Below are positions 58,398 to 64,000 of a stretch of DNA of 64,000 nucleotides, one piece after another; the stretch's first letter is position 1, and every line of letters begins with the position of its first letter. Below the pieces are notes generated by a model. It did not search any database. It saw nothing but the letters and a program-made list of their open reading frames with translations, and was not told the origin of the DNA. The position numbers and the translations under genes were made by a program. This stretch comes from CAXMQZ01 sp963719055 (GTDB lineage: Bacteria; Acidobacteriota; Thermoanaerobaculia; Multivoradales; JAHEKO01), in the NCBI GenBank assembly GCA_963719055.1, contig CAVRAU010000020.1, forward strand, positions 62,001 through 126,000. Reading direction: 5' to 3'.

Positions 58398-58548
58398 GCC
58401 GGCAGAGAAGCTTGCAAGTCGTCCTCTTCTGAGATCCGCGAGATCGGCCTCTCCGGCGCCCAAAACCGTCCCGGATACTGGTAACATTTTCCGGGGCAGG
58501 GCCCTTCCTGCCTCTTCTGACATTCCATTCCCATCGAGGAGCGCAATC

Positions 58549-61500
58549 GTGAAAAAGCTCAGTGTGGCCTTGTTTGCCGTCCTTCTGCTTTCCTCTCTCG
58601 CGGTCTCGGCCGCGAAGAAGGAAGAAAAGACCGAAGAACCTGAAACCAAGCTCAATGCCGACACGTTGTCGGGGCTGAAGCTGCGCGGAATCGGCCCGGC
58701 CATCAGTTCGGGCCGAGTTGTCGATTTCGCCGTGACACCGGGAAAGCGGCATCGATACTTCGCCGCGACGGCGTCCGGCAATCTCTGGAAGACCGACAAC
58801 GCCGGCACCACCTGGACACCGGTCTTCGACGGCGAGGGCTCATACTCGATTGGCACCGTAACGATCGATCCCAATAACGACAATGTGATCTGGGTCGGCA
58901 CAGGTGAGAACAACTCGCAGCGATCGGTTGCTTTCGGCGACGGTGTCTACAAGAGCCTCGACGGTGGCCAGAGCTGGAGCCATGTGGGTCTGAAGGAGTC
59001 CGAGCACATCGGCCGCATCGTTGTGGATCCGCGGGATTCGAATGTGGTCTACGTGGCCGCCATGGGTCCTTTGTGGAACTCCGGTGGTGACCGAGGTCTC
59101 TACAAGACGATCGATGGGGGTGAGAACTGGGAGCGAATCCTTCACATTTCCGACGACACCGGAGTTGCCGAGGTCTGGATCGATCCCCGCGACCCCGACA
59201 CCGTCTATGCCACCTCCTATCAGCGTCGCCGGCACGTCTGGACACTGATCAACGGTGGACCCGAGTCCGCCTTTCACAAGTCCACCGATGGCGGCGCCAC
59301 CTGGCGCGAGATCGACACAGGTCTGCCCAGCGTGGACCGAGGCCGCATGGGTCTGTGCATCTCGCCGATCAACCCGGACGTCATCTACGGCGTTCTCGAT
59401 GCGGTACGCGACGAGGGCGGCACGTTTCGCTCCACCGATCGCGGTGAGAGCTGGGAGAAGCGATCTGACTACGTGGCGAGTGGCGACTACTGGAATGAGC
59501 TGACTTGTGATCCCCACGATCTCGACACCGTGTACTCGGTGGATGTCCTGCTGCAGGTCACCAAGGACGGCGGTAAGACCTTCGAGGCTCTACCACCGAA
59601 GCGGATGCATGTCGATCACCACGCCGTCTGGCTCGATCCGGACGATCCCGACTACATGTTGGTGGGTAACGACGGCGGGATCTACGAGAGCTTCGACCGC
59701 GGTGCGACCTGGGAATTCAAGGAGAACCTTCCCCTTGCCCAGTTCTATCGCGTCAGCGTCGACACTTCAGAACCCTTCTACTATGTCTACGGCGGAACCC
59801 AGGACAACCAGACCCTCGGGGGACCGAGTCGCACCCTGCGCCAATCGGGGATCTCCAACGAGGACTGGTTTGTCACCGTGGGGGGGGACGGCTACGAGAC
59901 CCAGGTCGATCCGGAAGATCCCAACACCGTCTATTCCCAATGGCAATATGGGGGGCTGGTCCGCTATGACCGGCTGTCGGAGGAGTTGATCGATATCCAG
60001 CCTCAAGAAGAACCTGGCGAGGATGCCCACCGCTGGAATTGGGACTCGCCGCTGATCATCTCGCCACACTCGAACACTCGCCTCTATTACGCGGCACAGA
60101 GAGTGTTCCGATCGGACGACCGGGGTGAGACCTGGGTGGCGATCTCAGGCGATCTGAGCCGCGCGCTCGACCGGGATCAACTCCCTGTCATGGGTCGCAT
60201 CTGGGAGATGGACGCGGTGCACAAGAACATCTCCACTTCCAATTACGGCAACATTGTGGCGCTGACCGAGTCGATCCTCGAGGAGGGTCTGATCTTCGTC
60301 GGCACCGACGATGGGTTGATTCAGGTTACAGAGGACGGTGGGCAGAACTGGTTCAAGATCGGTTCCTTCCCCGGCGTGCCGGCCAATACCTATGTGAGTG
60401 ATCTCGAGGCCTCGCGCTTCGATGCCGACACCGTCTACGCCACCTTCGAGAATCACAAGCAGGGTGACTTCGATCCCTATGTGCTGGTGAGCCGGGACCG
60501 GGGTCGAACCTGGAGCTCCATCCGAGGCGACCTGCCCGATCGTCAGGTGACCTACACCCTGATCCAGGATCACGTGAAGCCGGAGCTGCTGTTCGTCGGC
60601 ACCGAGTTCGGTCTCTTTGTCACTCTGGACGAGGGATCGCACTGGCACCAGCTCAAGGGCGGTCTGCCCACCATCCAGGTTCGCGATCTCGACATCCAGC
60701 GGGACTGGAACGATCTGGCCATCGCTACATTCGGTCGTGGCTTCTACATCCTGGATGACTACACTCCGTTGCGAGCCATGAGCGAAGAGAGTCTGGCGAA
60801 CACGGAGGCCATCCTGTTTCCGACGCGCGAAGCGCTTCTGTATGTCGAACAGGCCGACCGTGGAATGGATCGAGGCTTTGGCTTCTGGACCACGGAGAAC
60901 CCGCCATTCGGGGCCGTCTTCACCTACTGGTTGAGGGATGGCTTCAAGACCAAGCAAGAGACCAGGATCGAAGCCGAAGACAAGGCTCGTGAGGAGGAGA
61001 CCGATACACCGGTAGCCACGCTGGCCGAGCTTCGGGAAGAGGATCTGGAGGTGGGCCCCACCGTCTACCTGGTGGTTCGCGATAGCCAGAACTCGTTGGT
61101 TCGACGCGTCAAGGCCGGCAGTGACGCGGGCCTCCAGCGTGTGGCTTGGGACCTGCGATTGCCACCGGCGGCACCAGTAGATCTCGCACCAGACCCGTCG
61201 CCTTGGGGCGGTGAGGAAGAGGGCCCGTTCGCTCTACCAGGGACGTACTCGGCGAATCTGGAGTCGAAGGTCGGGGGCATCTGGACAGCCTTGACGGAGG
61301 CGGTGGACTTCCAGGTCGTGCCGCTGAACCTGGCCACTTTCACGCCAGCGGACGTGGCAGCCGTCATGGCCTTCCGTACCGACACCCGCGAGCTGCGCCG
61401 GGCGGTTCTCAGCGCTACGAAGGTCCTGGGTGAGGTCGGACAATCGCATGAAGCATCTACGACAGGCCCTGGTGGACACCCCGGGCGTTGATCCAGCGTT

Positions 61501-61819
61501 GATGTCCGACCTGGAAGGCCTTAAAGATCGGTACGACGCCATCAATCTGGCCTTCAACGGCGATCGGACCAAGGGTCAGCGAAACGTCTTCACGCCGCCG
61601 TCGATTGTCGATCGTGTGCAGCGAATCACATACGACCAGTGGGAGACGACCCAGGCACCCACGAACACGCACAAGCAGGCCTTGGTCTGGGCAACCGAAG
61701 CCTTCGAAACCGAGCTGGCGAGCTTGAAGCAGCTGCTGGCCGATCTCGGGGCATTGGAAGCGAAGGCGGAAGCAGCCGGGGCTCCCTGGACTCCGGGGCG
61801 CGTTCCGAACTGGCCCTAG
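58549..61819 (+). CDS. BNR/sortilin (VPS10)-like secreted beta-propeller protein (one frame break)
   Basis: The protein of about 1,085 residues has a signal peptide (LSVALFAVLLLSSLAVSAA) after GAGGAGCGC. Many BNR Asp-box repeats (KSLDGGQSW, KTIDGGENW, KSTDGGATW, RSDDRGETW, VSRDRGRTW) form a sortilin/VPS10-like double propeller. Asp-box propellers occur in sialidases and sortilin-like glycosyl-hydrolase-related proteins, but no sialidase catalytic residues are apparent. The frame shifts near 61440, and the last 125 residues form a helical tail (MKHLRQALVDTPGVDPALMS). It is probably an extracellular glycan- or protein-binding protein. Confidence 0.85.
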
Positions 61820-62158
61820 GTGCGTTGTCGGCAGTGGCGCAGTGGCCGGTGCCCTGTGGGCACCTAGCAATGGAGCACTGAAGCGCTTGAAGCGTTGGGG
61901 TGGCCGGCCACCGGGTCGGCCGCCACGACGCCGGTGACGTCGGCTGGATCGATTCGCACGTGGATCGATTATTGAAGGCCGCTCTGAAGCCTTTTCCGGT
62001 GAACGGCTCGCGCCCCTGGACATGGGAGGGGCTGGCGCTCGCAACCGTTTCCTTCCTGATCGCGCAGAAAGATCCTCTGTTTCCAGGCAGAGGACTGTGC
62101 ATCGTCATCCTTGCGCTGCTCCACTGCTCCGACTGCCTCTCAAGGTAGACTCGGCTCG
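61820..62158. other. Non-coding stretch with two strong hairpins
   Basis: No convincing gene is present. It holds GGTGCCC-TGT-GGGCACC (61848-61864), a perfect 7-bp hairpin 28 bases after the BNR stop and a terminator candidate lacking a T-run. It also holds the 14-nt perfect palindrome GGTGGCCGGCCACC (61899-61912). A possible 82-residue frame at 61900 has no ribosome binding site. Confidence 0.5.
62146..62151 (+). promoter_or_regulatory. Putative -10 box of a leaderless DUF1801 mRNA
   Basis: TAGACT, 7 nt before the ATG at 62159. It is the same hexamer and nearly the same spacing as at 27747. Confidence 0.5.
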
Positions 62159-62566
62159 ATGAAAGGCCATTCAGACGCGAAGACCCCCGAGGAGTACATC
62201 GCTCAGGTCGAGGAGAAACGTCGGGACGACATCCAGAAGCTGCACGATCTGGTGCGCGAGGTGGCGCCCGAGCTCGAGCCCACGATGGACTTCAAGATGC
62301 TGGGCTACGGCAAGATGAAGTACAAGTACGCCAGCGGCCGTGAGGGCGAGTGGATGAAGATCGGCATCGCCAACAACAAGCAGTACATCTCCCTGTACTG
62401 TTGCGCGGCCGATGACAAGGGCTATGTAGCGGAGCGCTACAAGGAGCGCTTACCCAAAGCCAGCATCGGCAAGAGTTGCGTGCGTTTCAAGCGGGTTTCG
62501 GATCTCGATGAAGATGTGCTGCGAGAGCTCATCCGCGAAAGTGCCGATGCCGGTTGGGGCATGTAG
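62159..62566 (+). CDS. DUF1801 (YdhG-like) protein
   Basis: The 135-residue protein matches DUF1801: TPEEYIAQVEEKRRDDIQKL, DFKMLGYGKMKYKYASGREG, WMKIGIANNKQYISLYC and GKSCVRFKRVSDLDEDVLRE. The family is related to iron-chaperone-like and phosphatase-associated small proteins of poorly known function. There is no signal peptide, so it acts in the cytoplasm. The ATG at 62159 is supported by the nearby TAGACT box; there is no Shine-Dalgarno sequence. Confidence 0.85.
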   Translation: MKGHSDAKTPEEYIAQVEEKRRDDIQKLHDLVREVAPELEPTMDFKMLGYGKMKYKYASGREGEWMKIGIANNKQYISLYCCAADDKGYVAERYKERLPKASIGKSCVRFKRVSDLDEDVLRELIRESADAGWGM

Positions 62567-62593
62567 CAGCGCCCTCTGCCGAGGGGTTTCATT

Positions 62594-63833
62594 TTGCATG
62601 TAAAGGAGCGGCGAGCCTTCGTTCTGGCGGCCCTGTTGCTGCTTACGTGCATTGCCGTGACGGCGTGCGCTCGACCGGATCCAATCCTGATCCTGATCTC
62701 GCTGGACGGATTCCGGTGGGACTACTTGGATCTGGTCGAGACGCCGAATCTCAATCGACTGGCTTCAGGGGGAGTCCGGGCGGAGGGTCTGATCCCCGTC
62801 TACCCCAGCAAGACCTTTCCCAGCCACTACAGCATGGTCACCGGCCTCCATCCCGGTCACCACGGCATCATCTCGAACAACATGTACGACTCTGAGATGG
62901 ATTCCGAATTTCATCTGTACGACCGTGAGGCGGTGGGCGATGGCCGGTGGTGGGGAGGAGAGCCGATCTGGGTAACGGCCGAGAGAGCAGGGATTGCTCT
63001 CCGCTTGCCTCTTCTGGCCGGGGTCGGAGGCGGAGATCGCAGGTTTCCGACCCACCCACTGGGAGCCCTACGACGGCAGCAAGCCCTACGAGATCAGGAT
63101 TGACCAGGTATTGGGGTGGTTGGATTTGCCGGCGAAACAGCGACCTCGGATGATGACTCTCTATTTCCAGGATCCCAACGACACCAGCCATATTCATGGA
63201 CCCGAGGCTCCAGAGACCTTCGCCAGCATTCGTACAGTCGATGCACGGATCGGTGACCTGGTTTCCGGGATCGACAAGCGTGGCCTCTCGGACCGGGTCA
63301 ACCTGATCATCGTTTCCGATCACGGGATGGCAGAGATCTCGCCCGAACGGTTTGTCTATCTGGACGACTACGTGGAGCTGGAAGAGGGTGAGCTGTTCGA
63401 GGACGGAAGCATTGTTCAGATCTACCCCCGGGAAGGCCGTGAAGACCTAATCTACGAAGCGCTCCATCGGGCCAACCCTCATCTCGCAATCTATCGACGT
63501 GCCGAGATACCCGAGCGGTATCACATGAGAGAGAGCCCCAGGACGCCGCCGCTCCTCGGGGTGCCCGATGTGGGCTGGGAGGTGACCGTCCGCGGTACGG
63601 CGCGGGAGCTCGAGATTCTGCGGCTCAAAGGGGATCATGGGCAGGATCCTACCGATCCCCGCATGCAGGGCCTCTTCATCGCCTACGGACCGTCGTTCCG
63701 CTCCGGTCAGACCATCGACCGTTTCGAAAGCGTCGAGATCTACAACCTGATGACCTCCGTTTTGAGCCTGGAAGCCGCTCCCAACGACGGTGATCCGGCA
63801 GCACTGCAACCGATTCTCTTATCTCGAAGATGA
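62594..63833 (+). CDS. ENPP-like type I phosphodiesterase/nucleotide pyrophosphatase lipoprotein (one frame break)
   Basis: A TTG start after GAGGGG opens a lipoprotein signal with lipobox VTAC (VLAALLLLTCIAVTACARP). The mature part is alkaline-phosphatase-superfamily: LISLDGFRWDYLDL (first metal Asp), YPSKTFPSHYSMVTGLHPG (nucleophilic Thr), NDTSHIHGPE and IIVSDHGMAEIS (second metal site) and KGDHGQDPTDPRM. It should hydrolyse phosphodiester or pyrophosphate bonds of nucleotides outside the cytoplasm. The frame shifts near 62995; both parts are otherwise contiguous. Confidence 0.88.
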
Positions 63834-63855
63834 ACAGAACACAGAGGAGGAACCC

Positions 63856-64000
63856 ATGAAGCAGAAACTGATGATTGGACTGGCTCTGACATTGGCATTG
63901 GCTCTCGTAGTCAATCCAGCAGCAGCCAAAGACAAGAACAAGGCCATCGAAAGCTACAAAGCCAACGCCATCATGCAGACCGGCGGAGGCGCTGGCTCGA
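63856..64000 (+). CDS. Secreted protein, N-terminus only
   Basis: The ATG follows GAGGAGG by 5 nt and opens a signal peptide (LMIGLALTLALALVVNPAAA). The window ends after 48 codons (KDKNKAIESYKANAIMQTGG). The ribosome binding site and signal make a gene very likely; the family cannot be determined. It follows the ENPP-like gene by 22 bases, so the two may be co-transcribed. Confidence 0.7.
   Translation, partial: MKQKLMIGLALTLALALVVNPAAAKDKNKAIESYKANAIMQTGGGAGS

Noticed and set aside
61900..62148. Possible 82-residue gene
   Set aside because: There is no ribosome binding site or family pattern, and the frame crosses a palindrome. Treated as non-coding.
3456..63833. Programmed ribosomal frameshifting as an explanation for the many frame breaks
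   Set aside because: The breaks fall in unrelated genes, in both directions, without a shared slippery site or downstream structure.

Overview
The window looks like a chromosomal segment of a high-GC, Gram-negative bacterium of the Acidobacteriota, most like the Thermoanaerobaculia group. This is inferred from gene content, not from a marker gene: an outer-membrane assembly protein, an Mla-type lipid transport operon, lipoproteins and TonB, a VWFA-related acidobacterial protein, a BNR/sortilin-like protein, a DUF3604 protein, and a secreted protein ending in a FESGDTSAWS-like tail. No rRNA, tRNA, CRISPR array or prophage was seen. Coding density is high. About half of the genes carry one-base frame breaks, including conserved housekeeping genes such as ychF, mlaE and rlmL. 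I read most of these as assembly or sequencing indels and describe the genes across them.

Layout. 1-5.1 kb (+): end of a nitronate monooxygenase, an ADP-forming acyl-CoA synthetase, caiD and a carboxylesterase lipoprotein. 5.1-7.8 kb (-): a GT4 glycosyltransferase and a membrane glycosyltransferase-like protein. 7.9-12.3 kb: two paralogous secreted proteins in inverted orientation around an IS1380 remnant and a DUF3604 protein. 12.4-14.7 kb (+): two DUF900 alpha/beta hydrolases. 14.7-26.4 kb (-): hemerythrin, MFS transporter, DUF4097 protein, a large secreted protein and a giant TamB-TamA fusion. 26.5-27.7 kb: a Y1 (HUH) transposase bracketed by a short repeat. 27.8-31.8 kb: amino acid permease, aldo/keto reductase-RidA fusion and a decayed VWFA protein. 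32-37.5 kb (+): small proteins, then a coupled STAS-MlaE-MlaF-MlaD-lipoprotein operon and a PLP decarboxylase. 37.6-40.6 kb: M3 peptidase lipoprotein and TonB. 40.7-49.9 kb: an unusual cluster of P-loop NTPases with interchangeable output domains (sigma factor or Ser/Thr kinase) and paired outer-membrane proteins. 50-64 kb: YchF, a tandem tryptophanase-like protein, an FAD oxidoreductase, two methyltransferases, a BNR protein, a DUF1801 protein, an ENPP-like phosphodiesterase and the start of a secreted protein.

Four things stand out. (1) A 16-nt repeat, GGTGCCAGCCGATTCT, occurs at least 15 times. It often lies inside genes, most often read as the peptide VPADS, and it brackets the Y1 transposase as an inverted pair. 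It resembles a REP/RAYT pair that, like Rickettsia palindromic elements, tolerates coding sequence. (2) In the NTPase cluster, nearly the same NTPase-winged-helix module is fused once to an ECF sigma factor and once to a Ser/Thr kinase. Each is associated with a paralogous outer-membrane protein, next to a periplasmic-TPR/membrane/NTPase protein. (3) TamB and TamA are one polypeptide. A tryptophanase-like protein contains two lyase domains, the first of which has lost its PLP lysine. (4) Several genes have a TANNNT box only 6-11 nt before the start codon, which suggests leaderless mRNAs.
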